Positions 41,783-53,392 of a DNA stretch of 64,000 bases are shown here, piece after piece. The stretch's first letter is position 1; each line of letters starts with the position of its first letter. A model generated the notes under the pieces. It did not search any database. It was not told the DNA's origin and saw only the letters and a program-made list of their open reading frames with translations. The position numbers and the translations under genes are program-made. The stretch comes from Chondrosia reniformis (Eukaryota; Porifera; Demospongiae; Chondrillida; Chondrillidae), in contig OX359191.1 of assembly GCA_947172415.1 (NCBI GenBank), positions 1,612,001-1,676,000 on the forward strand. Reading direction: 5' to 3'.

Positions 41783-44700
41783 ATGACGACTTTTGCACAT
41801 GCGAACTTGAAGCATCCAATGGACGAGAAGGTTGACTTTGACGGGTACACTGTTTTTTTCATCAGGGAGGCCTGTGATCTCCTGACAGATCAGCTTCAGC
41901 TTGGAACGATCATTTCTCCATCAGATCATCTCCGTGATAATCAAATCACTCCTAAAAGTCCCGCCAAGGCTGCTGGTGAATTGACCATTGGCAAGGAGAA
42001 TGAGAATACAGACTTTTGGGAGCGCTCTATATTAGAGGAGACCAAATTGCTGGAAAACGTTAAACGTGAGATCAAGGATTTCTTTAAAAAAATTGAAAAA
42101 AATTCAAAGCGGGTCAAATGTTTTTTTGCACTGGAGATGGAGTGCTGGAGTAGCATTGTTACAGCACTAACGCGACGGAGAAGTAGGCCTGCATCGGTTA
42201 GAAACGAGACAGAGCTGAGGTATTGGATTGGAAACCCAATTATTAATTTCCTAAGCGAGCTTGGAGAGTATAAGGTACGTATTTGTTCCAACAAGGAGAT
42301 AGGTATGCAAAGATTTCTCCCCTTTCGTATACAGGGCAAAATGGAGGAGTGTGTGCGAACAGAGGAGGTAGAGAGGTATTCAGAGGAACCACAAGTAGAG
42401 ACTATAGTAGCACTACGAAGTACGAGCTTCATTTTGCTTGAATCCTTCCTTATGCTTCAATCCTTTTCCTCCAACAGCCAGTCCACAGAGTGTTCATGTA
42501 GCAAGGTCAGTTTCACAGGGGAGTATTTCAGACTATGTGTTGTTCACTTTGAGAAATGGGAAGGGTGATATTGTGGCTGTAATCATTGAAGCAAAAATGG
42601 ACAGTTCACGTCGTAATGCTGTTGCCCAGGTAATTTTGTGCAGCTGTTTATATGCCTATAGTGCATATCACCATAAAGTGCATATCGCCATAAAGTTGCC
42701 AAAGCTAAAATATTATTATTATTATTATAAAATTTACTACTTGAAATATTACATCTTGAGAATTTTTTTCCTGAACAAAAAAATTTACTCCTTAGCGCTA
42801 ATCACTGCATATCTTACCTTTTTTAGTGTGAATCCCCTTCAACATGCTAGAAGTTTTACATCTATGGATGTTCTCTCTGTTTTCCAAGTTCAATCTCTGT
42901 TGAACTTAGATAAAGCTTAAAATTTCTAAAAGTCAGCAAAAATGGCAACTTCTTCATTAAAAATGGATTGTGCAATAAAATAATCGCCATCTGGAGCCCT
43001 CATGCTTAAACTCTGAAATAAAACAGTCATTTATTACAAATTTTGCTTAAAACTGACAATTCACCGTTGAAATCACTTCCTACCTAAATTTTAGCTTTGG
43101 CAACCACAAGGAATTAAGCCTTCGTGTACGGGTACCGTTTAATTGATGAACGATGTCCGTTAACTCGTAATACACGGGTGAAAAACGGTATCCTGTACGG
43201 TTCATTTACGGTGCCGTTTAATACCGTATATGCACAAATATCACACGGGTTATACCGTTAACGATGCCGTGTAATAAACGAGAATCAGCCCGTACAAACG
43301 GCTGTACGTACCGTTAACGTTGCCGTGCAATGAACGAGAATTAGCCCGTATTTGATTACCGTGAATATGGCGAATATACGGTCTAGGCGTTCAGCGTATA
43401 TACATGTAAATTAAATCTTTCTTGGTATCGTTTGTTCAGCCTGCAACATAACGTTTTACAATTGTCACAATTACAAAATAAACTAAGTTTACTACAAACT
43501 AAATCATGAAGTGTAACTTGATAAGAGTTACTTTGGATTTGTGCAGTCTGAGTCGCTGCAATACTCTGAATCTGAGCCTGACTGGTTACTGCTTAATCCT
43601 AGGTCTGTCTGTGGCACAGGTTCTTCTGCAATTGATGGCTGTTCTTCCTGTTGTTCTTGGTTGGAGGCTGGCTCACTGACAAGCACTTGAATAGCCCAGT
43701 CTGGTCCTTCCATTCTAGGTAGTTTAGATGCAGAACCTTCAACCCTGTTTTTTTGCACCAAGTTTGTGCCTTTCTGGTTACAGTCATTCCTGTACCTCTT
43801 GTCCAGTCTTGCTATAAACTTTGAGGCTTCTATAATACAGATATACCAATTTAATGAGAATGATCCTACATGCATGTACGTATATGGAACAAAATTCTTA
43901 CTTTCAGATCTCCAAGGTAATTTATGCCTCGTTATTTCATCATCACTGCCACCACTTTCTTCTGTCATAAAGTGGTATGACAGCTGCTCCCATGCGGTTG
44001 TTTCCTTCCCTGGTTTTACATACTTTGATCGCCTTTTAAATAGCTGAATGTACAATTGAAAGTCCTGTAACTAATGGGCCAGACATGCTAAAACATGCTA
44101 AGCCTTACATTCTTTTGTGCCTGTGTGTTTCTCCTTTTGTGATTGTTTTTCGTAACTTTTTCTTTCCTTTCTGGCCTAGAATCATTGAATTCCCTTCTTC
44201 TTGACTCATAGTATCTGTAAACAGCTCCTATATATTGATCATCAAACTATCAATTACAATATACCATGCATGCATGTTGCATACAGCATCAGTGACACTT
44301 ACGTTTTAAATCAGCCTCCTTCTTATCTACAAATTTAACTCTTAACTCATCCAATATTTTATTTTTTATTTTTTGATTATCTTCACTGTTGTATCTACAG
44401 TTAGGAAAATTGAACTAATACATATTCAGTTGTTCATACTCACAATAGAATTAAGATTTGACTTACTTTTCTGCTGGCTTGAACTGGTTTTCCTTGCCAT
44501 AGCTTTGATGCAGCTGCTTAACAGATCGCTATTTCCAGAGGAAAATGATAATGACCCTTAACATATGTTGGAAAGTTAACTGATGGCTAATTAAGCTATA
44601 TAGCTAATACTTACAGAAACATCAGGTGGAAGTTTATTAGAACTCTGCAGGCCTACTTGCTTTCTTTGTTGAGTTTCCTGTAGGTTGAAGACGGATATTT

Positions 44701-47700
44701 GTTCCTTTATTGTGGCACTTTCCTTTTTCAGTTCTTCTATAGCTGTTGCATGTTCCATACTGATATTGAGAATCATATCTAATTTCTGATTAAAACTAAC
44801 AAAGGAACTGGATATGGAATTATGGCTTGCAGGTGTTCCAAGAGTACTAGCAGCTGGAGAAGCCTGTGTGTTTCCAAAGAACCTTCTTGTGGACAGACCA
44901 CCACTGGTACCCTGAGCACTACTGCTATTAGCCATCTTTTCTCTGTATCCCGCTCTTTTTGATTGAAAAAAATGGCCGACATAGGCATAAGTTATTTTAA
45001 TTGCCTAAAATGGCTGACATTGCATTATACATATATATATACAGTGCAAGTTACAATATATAAATATATATATACTGCAATCATCAGCTTAACATAATTA
45101 TTTACAATTCTATATAATTGCACATTGCTGCATTAAATACAGACCTTTTAATTTCATATGTATATTTCATCCATAAAATTACAATTGTAAATTATACGTA
45201 GCTACTACTAAAGTTTTAACCGTAAGTGCAATGGACAAGCAACAGTTACAACTTCAGTTATACCACTAGGGAATTTGAAGGGCATGGTCACATGTGCACA
45301 TCTTCTTGCGATACGATGCACAGGTAAATAGTTCCATTTGCATTCCTCATGGTTTCCCTCTGTTTCACATATAAATGCTATATTCTCTGTGAGCAAATTC
45401 TTGAATGCATGTTGCTTTTTCCAAAGAACAAATGCAAATATCTGCTTCCATTCAACAACGTTATTGGCCTCTTGTATAGAGATAGCAGTAATTTCTAAAA
45501 AATACTGCACCTCACCAACATTCCAATCAGGTATAGTACAAAGTACACTCGGCCAATAAGCCATGATAAGTGTGGAAGTAGCACTTGCTTTGTACATGCT
45601 GGATCCAACTATGTCATCTCCAATCAAAAGTTTTCTAAACTTGATATAAAACCTAGACTTTAGCTCTGTCCCTGGACCAAACACTTCTTGCATGACATTA
45701 TTAATTTTTAGAGCCTCGAAATCACTTAGTACATCATCTTTGAATGGCCCAATAGACTTTAACATGTTACTGAACCCAATACAAAGTGGTACACTTACAT
45801 TATCCAGGGGGCCAAATGAAGCCGTTAAAAGTTGCTTAATGTCGATGTTGTCTAAGCACAAGTTGCTTGCATTCTTGTACATCTGATTAGCTTTACTTAA
45901 AATGTTTAATTTAGAATATGCTTCAGTTAAGATAGTACCACCAAGAGCCTTTCCAGGAACTATATATTGACTTCCCAGAAATCTCTTCATTATCTGGCTT
46001 TCTATCTGAATATTGTTAGTTGGGAACGAACCTAATATTCCATTATACCGTTCAAAGGCATACAGCCAAAATGCATTTGATGGTCCATAGTCTTGCAAAC
46101 AATTAATCAAGTGCAGGTGCAGATGCATGTTAATAGTGCACTCTTTATCTCCATAAAGTTCTTGAAATTTGGTACAAAATTCTTGCAGAAGGTCATTAGC
46201 TTGGTGCAAATCTGAGATAGTCAGAACACGACATATGATAATTTTAACAGCTTGAACAAACAATATCCAGCAATTCCAGTGTTGTGGACCAAGCACATGC
46301 CACATCAACACCGGTGAATAAATGGTTATCCAGCTTCTCCACTGATCTGCTGTGAATCCTCCAAAATGTGATGTTATATTACTAGGAAGGCGCCCCATAC
46401 CCTCTGGAATTACAAATTTCTTTATCAATGACTCAATTTGTTCTAGGTTCTGCTTTGATAGTAAATTAGGTTGTCTCAACCACACTTCCATCATCCGTTT
46501 TCCTGTACCTAAAAATAAATTATGCATAGGGTCTATTATAGGATAACGAATTGGATCAAAATATGGGAGGTCTAGAAGAACAGAATAACGTAGACCATTC
46601 CTTGATTCTGCCTCCATAAGTGATAACTTGGTACCACTGTCCCTAAATAATTGACCAATGCTTGAACAACGCTGACAATGATCTGCACCTGTACGCAAAT
46701 TCCATTCACTTCTATTAAAGCCCCCATAGTTTGTCCATATAGAGTTTGAACCATCTTCTCTAATTTGCTCAAACTTTTTAAAACATTTATTACAACCTAG
46801 TGTAGCCCTATGCCCAAGAAACCCACAAACCTTACGAGTAGCTGGAATGTCACAAGCAATGCATGTCAATGCTAGGCGAACTGTGATTGTCCTTTCTGTA
46901 CCCATCAGTGTAGTATCCACAACTTGAAAACCATTCCAAGCACTGTGTAATTCCTCTATCAAGGGTGTTAGGTAACTGTTTACAGTTAAATGAGGTTCAC
47001 CAGGGCCTGGTATTACTCCTACGAGTATGATATTGTCTGGGTTATTTCTTATAGACAAGGGTAGGTTCTGTATAGTTAGATACATGGCACCTACAGAATA
47101 GTTACCATGCTCATATGGGGAAAACCAATCAATATTAAGAGTCAACAAGTAATTATAGGGTGCCTCTAAAAAATCACTATACTGGTTCCATACTTCTCCA
47201 TCATATACATCAGCAAGATAGCCTGAAGCTTTGAAGTTGCTTCTTTTTCTCCACAATTCACAGCACTCTACAAACCCAGGTCTTTGAGTAAAAGAGGCAA
47301 TGGCCTTCTTTATGGACTGATAGGGAAAGACTTTAATAGGTCTACAAACAGAACCAGATTTTGTTCGAACAGTTCTCATTAATTGGGCTCCACACTCTTT
47401 TCTTTTTTGGGAGTGTGGGTGGTTGGGAAGTGCTTTGTATACACAAGATAAAGCATAAAATTTATTATTTCGCTTGCAGTAATCGAAAGAGTAAACAGCA
47501 GCACACTTTGGACATACCACATATTCAGTAAAATTCTCATTTTCTATCTGCAAACACTTGTGCAATGCAGCTTTTGTGAGTGGCATTGCATTAGAAAAAT
47601 CTTGCAACGGCACACACTGAAAGGCAATAGCTATGGCAACACAAAAGGCTTTCAAATATTTCAAAAGTGACAAAAGAGCTGCACTTGAAAATCTATAAGT

Positions 47701-49967
47701 TGCCTGCCAAACAAGTAAGAAGTGAAAGAGTTGTAAAAAAGGCATTGGAAATGCTGTTTCACTGGCAAATGTGTCTTTAGTTCCATTATCTGATTCCTGA
47801 CTACTATCGCACTGATCAAATTCATAAGTTGATTCTCTTTCTGACTCAGATTCAGAGCTGGAGGTGTCTTCAGCAAACATCTATAGAAATAGGATTTTCT
47901 CAGGCTAAATAACATAAAAGTCTTAGACTATACATACAAGAAGCTGCAATGGTGATTTCAGAGGATAATACAGGCTGCTAGATTAATTCAAATACCTATG
48001 CATGCAGTCTTCTGAGGTAAAGGGGGGTAGTGCAAAGAAAGGGAAAGCGAGGCAGCTAGCCGTGAAGGAGAAAAGGAGGTAGCCCTGAAGAGAGGGAAAG
48101 GGAGGCAGCCGTGATGAGAGAGAAAGGGAGGCAGCCGTGATGAGAGAGAAAGGGAGGCAGCTATGAAGGAAAAAGAAAATTGTATATTAACAGGACATGT
48201 GTTAGCTCTGTGTAATCCATGTACAGTGCTACACGGGGCAAAATATAGTGCGCAGAGCACATGAAGCACTAAATACGCAGTGTATAATTCATAAACTAAA
48301 GTTATATGGTCTAGTACATGAGCAAGGACATGTGGGGATTCCCGGGGGTCCATTCAAGATATATACCCCTTCAGATCTAGACTTTGATGGAGTGTCTTCA
48401 AAGGCGTATGGCAATTTTAGATTTGCATATTGTTTCTTGCATTAATTATATACTTTCGTTATGATTGAAAAAGTTAATAACAACATAAACCACTAATTGT
48501 TACCCTGTCTAGGCCTGGTATACAGTATGCAGTAACTGAGTCGATCATGTACATATGTATCCAGAGTGACTTTTTTCAAGGGAAATGTAGTTTAATTTAA
48601 CTTGTAAAGTTTTATTTTAGGCATAAAATCTTTACACATCATAAGGTATAACTGAATAGTTGGCCGTGGGATTAGGGAATTTCTAACTGGCTTGAAAAAG
48701 AGTGAATGGAAGGCTACTCGACTACTATAGAGACCTAGTCACGCCTACACGACATTAATTTATCATTTTAAGCTTTTGAATTTTTGTGAGCCTCTGTCTT
48801 CTGTTAGAGAGACACTGCAGGGTGTCTCTTTTAACAGTCAGACCGAATATGTAGCTATAAACGTACTCACAGTGGATGAAGATTCCTCGCCGGTACGACA
48901 ACAGCTATCACTTAAATCCATAGCCTGCTCAATAAGTCCTCCTTTAGTAATAAGTGGAGAATCTACGTCAAACGTAGAGTCGTCGCTTGAACTATATTGG
49001 CTTAGGTCAAACTCCTTCTGCCATTGCTTCGTTTGTACATCGAAATGCTGATTTTTGTGAAGATAATATGTCCGAGGAGCAACGATTTGAGAACAATGAG
49101 GACAAAACTTTCCTCCTTTATCATTAGTGCTACTCATAGTACCGTTTTCGGAACTTATAGTATACCCGCAACCGTTGTTCTTCGGAGCGTTTAAAGACGA
49201 AACATCATTATAAACGGCCTTGTTGACGGACTCGTGTTAACCCGTATATTCTTACCACGGGACCGTGACGTATCGTATCGTTAAAACGCCGTGTATACTC
49301 CCGTCAGCCTGGCATGCCACGGATTTCGTGAATACCCGTTCACAAAGGCAGTTTTCCCTGTGAACTTTATGCTTATACTAACCAGTGTTTTCATCATGTG
49401 TGTATTCTTAATACATTACAGGCAATTGGTTACTACGTTGCGTTTGCAGTTCCTTCTAATGCATTGCCACTTGTTTTTGTACTCACTGAGAATGACTTAC
49501 ACCTGGTACTGTTTCCTTTTATGAAAGAAGGAAAAGGCTCACTGGTGAATGCACTGAAAATACAAATTCCACTGTGGACTACAGACGAGGGATCTAGCAA
49601 AGAATGTAAATTACCATGGCATTTGAATTTACAGTTGCTTCACGTACTGGCCTCATTGGTATTGGCACAAATATTCAATATCAGACTGAATGTTGAATAC
49701 TCATTTTCTGATGCAACAGCAAAGCTGCACCTATCTAAAAGGATTATTACTGATAAAATGAAGATTGATGAATTAAAGAGACTGATGGAGGAAAAGGATG
49801 AGAAAATAAAGGAAAAGGATGAGAAAATAAAGGAAAAGGATGAGAAAATAAAGGAAAAGGATGAGGAAATAAAGAGACGGAGGGAGGAAATAAAGAGACT
49901 GAGGGAGGAAAAGGATGAGGAAATAAAGAGAGTGAGGGAGGAAATAGAGACTGAGGGAGGCACTTAA
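41783..49967 (+). CDS. PD-(D/E)XK-nuclease-like/coiled-coil protein, copy B (444 aa), intron 2 expanded by transposons
   Basis: Exons 41783-42419, 42478-42629 and 49422-49967. The joins are in phase and open. The core is conserved (ISDYVLFTLRNGKGD, IIEAK, AVAQ/AIGYYVAF). Intron 2 is about 6.8 kb because it holds half of an inverted-repeat element and a whole EnSpm/CACTA element. The coiled coil is shorter than in A and C and has EKDEKIKEKDEKIK repeats. A 2-bp deletion near 49945 (GAAATAGAGACT against GAAATAAAGAGACT) shifts the last codons to ETEGGT and ends the protein early. Closer to C than to A (both have TRRRSRPASVRNE where A has TRRRSTTVRNE). It can be functional only if the long intron is spliced. 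Confidence 0.65.
42660..43104. mobile_element. Half of the inverted-repeat element in intron 2 of copy B
   Basis: It retains about 20 bp of the left arm (CATAAAGTTGCCAAAGCTAA), then an ATTATTATT run and the right half matching 55255-55640 of copy C. It ends exactly at TTTGGCAAC, where the EnSpm element is inserted. Confidence 0.7.
43528..44935 (-). CDS. Companion (second) protein of the EnSpm element, multi-exon
   Basis: Exons read by eye: 44935 to about 44615 (Ser-rich N-terminus, then coiled coil MEHATAIEELKKESATIKEQ), about 44540-44470 (SVKQLHQSYGKENQF), about 44390-44305 (KIKNKILDELRVKFVDKKEA), about 44210-44110 (basic), about 44055-43905 (WEQLSYHFMTEESGGSDDE, HKLPWRSES) and 43835-43528 (acidic Ser/Glu tail SGSDSEYCSDSD). 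The joins checked are in phase with GTAAGT-type donors. The role is probably DNA binding or subterminal repeat recognition like TnpA, by analogy only. Confidence 0.55.
45208..49137 (-). CDS. EnSpm/CACTA transposase (tnp2-type), two exons
   Basis: Exon 1 starts at 49137 with FCPHCSQIVAPRTYYLHKNQH, a Cys2-His2-like zinc motif, and ends at about 48862 (TCCACT/GTGAGT). Exon 2 starts at 47880 after CTATTTCTATAG and is open for 890 codons. It has an acidic Ser/Glu N-terminus, Cys pairs (CPKC), then the tnp2 core: LTLNIDWFSPYEHGNYSVGA, NIILVGVIPGPGEPHLTVN, CGFLGHRATLGCNKC, and YPIIDPMHNLFLGTGKRM. No stop in the domain. It mobilises the element by cutting at the CACA termini. It appears intact. Confidence 0.85.
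47890..48830. other. Transposase intron with GAGA-type purine repeats
   Basis: Contains four imperfect repeats of GAGAGAAAGGGAGGCAGCCG-type sequence (48030-48170). No supported gene; the small open frames are low-complexity. Confidence 0.5.
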
Positions 49968-50504
49968 GCACAAGGAAGACAAACAATAATGATTTAATTA
50001 ACACTATCATCAAAGCATAACTGATTACCAACTTGAACTTTACTGCACTAACATCTACGTGTGTTTGTGTTTAAAAAGCAGTGTGCAATTCTTGAGTTAT
50101 ACTTCAAATACATAATCAGACATTGTAGGCAAAGAGCATGTTAAATATGCACCAGTTGTTAACATGAAGCTGCCAATACACTGATAACTACTTTATCAGT
50201 GAAATTTAATGTAAGTATGCATGTTTATATATAGGCATAAATATTGTAGTAGCAGTCCTCATCTATATATGTGTATATATACTGCTTTGCATGTTGACAT
50301 ATTATGGTGGGTATATATATATAGTGGTGTTAACGTTGACAGTAATGAGCTCGAGATTATTCTGGCTCTCCTGCGTGGCTCCTTTTCTTATATATAATTA
50401 ATGAAAATATAATTATATATAAGAAAGAGACCAACTGCTGCATGGCCATTTATATAGTCTATATATATATATAGACTATAAATGCCTATACTCCAGGATT
50501 AAAT

Positions 50505-50873
50505 AGATCTCGCCTTCTCCCTGGTGAAAAAAGAAGCAGCTCCAGGGAAGGATGGTATCTCCTTTCAAATAATGAGTGCCGATGTTCTAAGAGATTTGTG
50601 GCTTGCCCTGTTAGGAGTATGTTGGAAGAGTGGTATGATTCCCTCAGAATGGCAGAGAAGCTTGGTGGTTCCGGTTCCCAAGAAGCAATGTGGTGGCATG
50701 TGTGTGGCTGATAGATTTAGAGGAATTGCACTAACTTTGGTGGTGTGTAAGGTTTTCTGTCATATTCTAAAGGAGAGGCTGGCTACTGTGGTTGAGGAAT
50801 ACAATTTGGTTTTGGAAGAACAAGGTGCCACATCAGTTATTGGTGGACATGAGTTGTCATGGTTACAGCTTTG
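50505..50873 (+). pseudogene. Non-LTR reverse transcriptase fragment (unit 2)
   Basis: Counterpart of 33405-33783 with a longer open frame (116 codons): AAPGKDGISFQIMSADVLRD, WQRSLVVPVPKKQCGG, FRGIALTLVVCKVFCHIL, then stop. It is only the finger part of an RT; the catalytic YxDD half is absent. Non-functional but less damaged than the unit 1 copy. Confidence 0.75.
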
Positions 50874-50879
50874 AAGGGG

Positions 50880-51855
50880 ATCCTAGCTTTAATCAGTCTG
50901 TATCAGTGCATGCATGTGGAGGTGTGTCAAGTTGGTTCTCTCTCCCAGACACCACCCCTCACTCTATATAGCCCAACCTCAGCCAATAACATATAATAAA
51001 TGTTAATAATATATACATTAATACTAGTTCACATTACTGGTGTATATAATATTACATGTTGCTCTTGGGGCCTTAATGCTTCTCCTGTAAAGTATAAAAT
51101 TGCATGTTGGGCAGTCCCTTTCTGTAGTGAGGGATGCATATGCCCACTTGTACTGGGAGGAACACACCCTTCAAATAGTCCTCCACTCTCATGCGATTCA
51201 CTGGAACCAGATCTTGACTCAATCTAACATAAATAGACCAAAACTTTAAAAAATAATAATATATAAACAGTGATATATAGGCTGGCGAGGTGGATGGAAG
51301 CTTGCGATAGGAATTTGCAGACTTGGGAAATTAAAATATTGTATACGTGAATGAAACTGATAGAATTCTCACCATGTAGAGATGTCCCAACACTCATAGG
51401 GCATTCACTTTTTGACTTTGACTATAGGTGGAAGTAAAATGGTGCCGCTTGGTCCACGTGGACTGGTCTGGCAAGGCCAGATGTTATCTCAAAGGGATGA
51501 TATTTACTCTTAATAATATTATACGGTCAAAGTCATTGAAGTAATATATGTATAATAAATAAGCTAATTGTAAAAATAAAATTCTCAGTAAAGACCCATA
51601 GATTTGGCAGTTGAAGGATCCAATCTGAAGGGGCACCCGATCCCCCACTAGTTACACAGTCATCCTACCAGTTACCGGATATATCGACCTCCGACAATAT
51701 GACTTGATATCTGTTTCAGGTTATGTAAACACCCACACCACAAACTGGCATACTACAAATAACTCCATTTAGACCATCTGGTGGTGTGTATATAGCACAT
51801 ACGTATACACAGAAATGAGTTGTTCTTAGCTAAGGGTTAAGCATGTCTTTATACA
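50880..51855. other. Non-coding spacer joining units 2 and 3
   Basis: Nearly identical to 33790-34741. No gene. Confidence 0.6.
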
Positions 51856-52199
51856 ATATTTAGACTGGCTCAGCTGTCTTCCCTTCACCTCGACAGACAG
51901 TTTTCCAACTTTCCTCTTCTCCCTCCTTTCTGGTTTAGCGGAGCTTGCTCCGCCTAGTTTCTTCTTTCTCTTAACCACTTTGCTGAAGGAAGCCTCACTC
52001 TGATGGGATCAACTAAAGTATACGATCACGGCCATTTAACCGCATGGGATGACGTCACCGATTACGTCATCGACACCCTAACCGTCGATGACGTCAGTCA
52101 ATTAGAAAGACAAGTGCTGTCGGGTTAGAAAGATTCAAGTTCGTTTTTCCTCGAGTCATTTTGTTACTTCGTTCCGATTGAATTATAATCTTTGCTAGT

Positions 52200-52373
52200 A
52201 TGGACAACGGACTTGATGCCCCAGACGAAAGACCCGCATGCCGCATCTGCGGAGATTTCGCTACCGGCAACCATTTCGGCGTTCTGAGTTGTGAAGCGTG
52301 TAAAAGTTTCAAGCAAGGAAAGAGTCCAACTAAAAATGACAAATACAAAGAACTCAAAATGCGTGGTGACTAG
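52200..52373 (+). CDS. Captured nuclear-receptor first zinc finger ORF (57 aa)
   Basis: ATG to TAG inside the Merlin element, convergent with the transposase. Residues 14-31, [18 protein letters not shown], continue EACKSF. This is the nuclear-receptor DNA-binding zinc finger I with all four Cys (C-x2-C-x13-C-x2-C) and a CEACKS P-box. Similarity ends at SF; the usual second Phe, the basic residues and zinc finger II are absent, and the remaining residues ([11 protein letters not shown]) look unrelated. It is probably one host exon picked up by the transposon. Whether it is expressed is unknown; the left TIR with CRE-like sites lies just upstream. It is below the usual ORF-length cut-off. Confidence 0.75.
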   Translation: MDNGLDAPDERPACRICGDFATGNHFGVLSCEACKSFKQGKSPTKNDKYKELKMRGD

Positions 52374-52386
52374 TTTTCTTAGGACT

Positions 52387-53392
52387 CTAAACTGGATACT
52401 GTGTGGCGATATCTCTCAGCAAGCTCGCAAAGACTGCGGATGATGACCCTCCATACTTGTCTTTCCACAGAAATTCATCCAGGTAAGATGGAATGAATTC
52501 GTGCTTGCATCCTTTCATCTTCTTCAGTTTGCCCTTTGCGCGCTCCCAGTAACTCTCGATATTGTTTGTATGTACCCCGGTTACTGGATCTTTGAAGTGG
52601 AGACTGTGGTTCACAGTTGAATGCGAAGAGACATTGGGTAATGCACCAACACGGCGGTATGCGCTCCACTGGTCTGAATAGATGATTGTGCCTGGTCTGA
52701 CGTGGCCTTGTATAATGGGAAGCAATGTCACTGCATCCCTTTGTTGGACAACCTCCATGTAACCATGTGCAGGAGTGGTGGACGTGTCAACCATTCCAAA
52801 TACCCACACTTCATCTCTGGGTGGGTGTCCCCGATGATGCTGTATTACAGGGCAATAACAGACCATTAATATAATGTACCTTTATTATTCATTACACCCC
52901 CCAGTATACAATCCCTTTCTAGCTTACTTTGCATTTGTGTACAAATAGCGACTCATCTATTTGTACCACCACACCATTTCCTCCAAGCATTGTTGGGCCA
53001 TCATTTATGAGCCGAGTTGAGCAGACATCCCTGCAAAACTGGTACACATCCACTGCTGTAACCTCTGATATCTCGGCTTGAAGTGCAGCAGTGCACACAC
53101 CCACATCCATGCTCCATAGGTATAGCAGGAAGATCCACTTGTTTAATGGCAGCTTGGATTTTGCAAAAAAACTACCTGCTCGGATGGTCTTCATTGTGTG
53201 GCAACATGTGCAGCGCCAAGTGTAGCCATCCTTTGAGCCCCCCTGTTCTGTCCGCTCTCTAAAAACCATGGCAGTGCCATTGTTGCATTTCTGGCAGTCC
53301 ATACTAGAGGCTAGCAATCCCTTATTTTTCATCCAGTCAATTAGCTTACTTTTCTCTCCAAAAATAATAGCTCCAAGGGAAAACAGAGACAT
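52387..53392 (-). CDS. Merlin (ISXO2/IS1016-like) transposase, 305 aa, two exons
   Basis: Exon 1 is 53392-52928 (start MSLFSLGAIIFG; an open frame continues upstream but this Met fits the family start). The donor is AAA/GTAAGC. Exon 2 is 52839-52387 after CTGTAATACAG, joined in phase as VHKCK-HHRGHPPRDEVWVFG, which restores the family motif. An N-terminal zinc ribbon (CQKC, CTCC) precedes the catalytic domain. Catalytic Asp in VVQIDESLF, Asp in YSDQWSAY, Glu in NNIESYWERAKGKLK. No stop. It probably cuts the TIRs. It appears capable of activity. Confidence 0.85.

Larger units (their letters stand above)
43105..49362 (-). mobile_element. EnSpm/CACTA-type DNA transposon, 6,258 bp, complete
   Basis: The left end CACAAGGAATTAAGCCTTCG and the inverse of the right end CACAGGGAAAACTGCCTTTG form terminal inverted repeats (CACA-GGAA-----CCTT-GTG-ACGGG). 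The 3-bp target duplication AAC lies at 43102-43104 and 49363-49365. Copy C gives the intact site (TTGGCAACTTTATG). Subterminal regions (43110-43400 and 49140-49330) are rich in short ACGG/CCGT motifs in both orientations, as in CACTA elements. Two minus-strand genes lie inside: transposase and a companion protein. Confidence 0.9.

Noticed and set aside
41941-42432. 163-codon minus-strand open frame (repeated at 54231-54722 and partly at 31450-31806)
   Set aside because: Antisense to exon 1 of the nuclease-like gene; the plus frame has conserved splice phases and continues into a recognisable core.
43766-44047. Plus-strand 93-codon open frame inside the EnSpm element
   Set aside because: Antisense to the companion-protein exons with conserved WEQLSYHF and HKLPWRS motifs.
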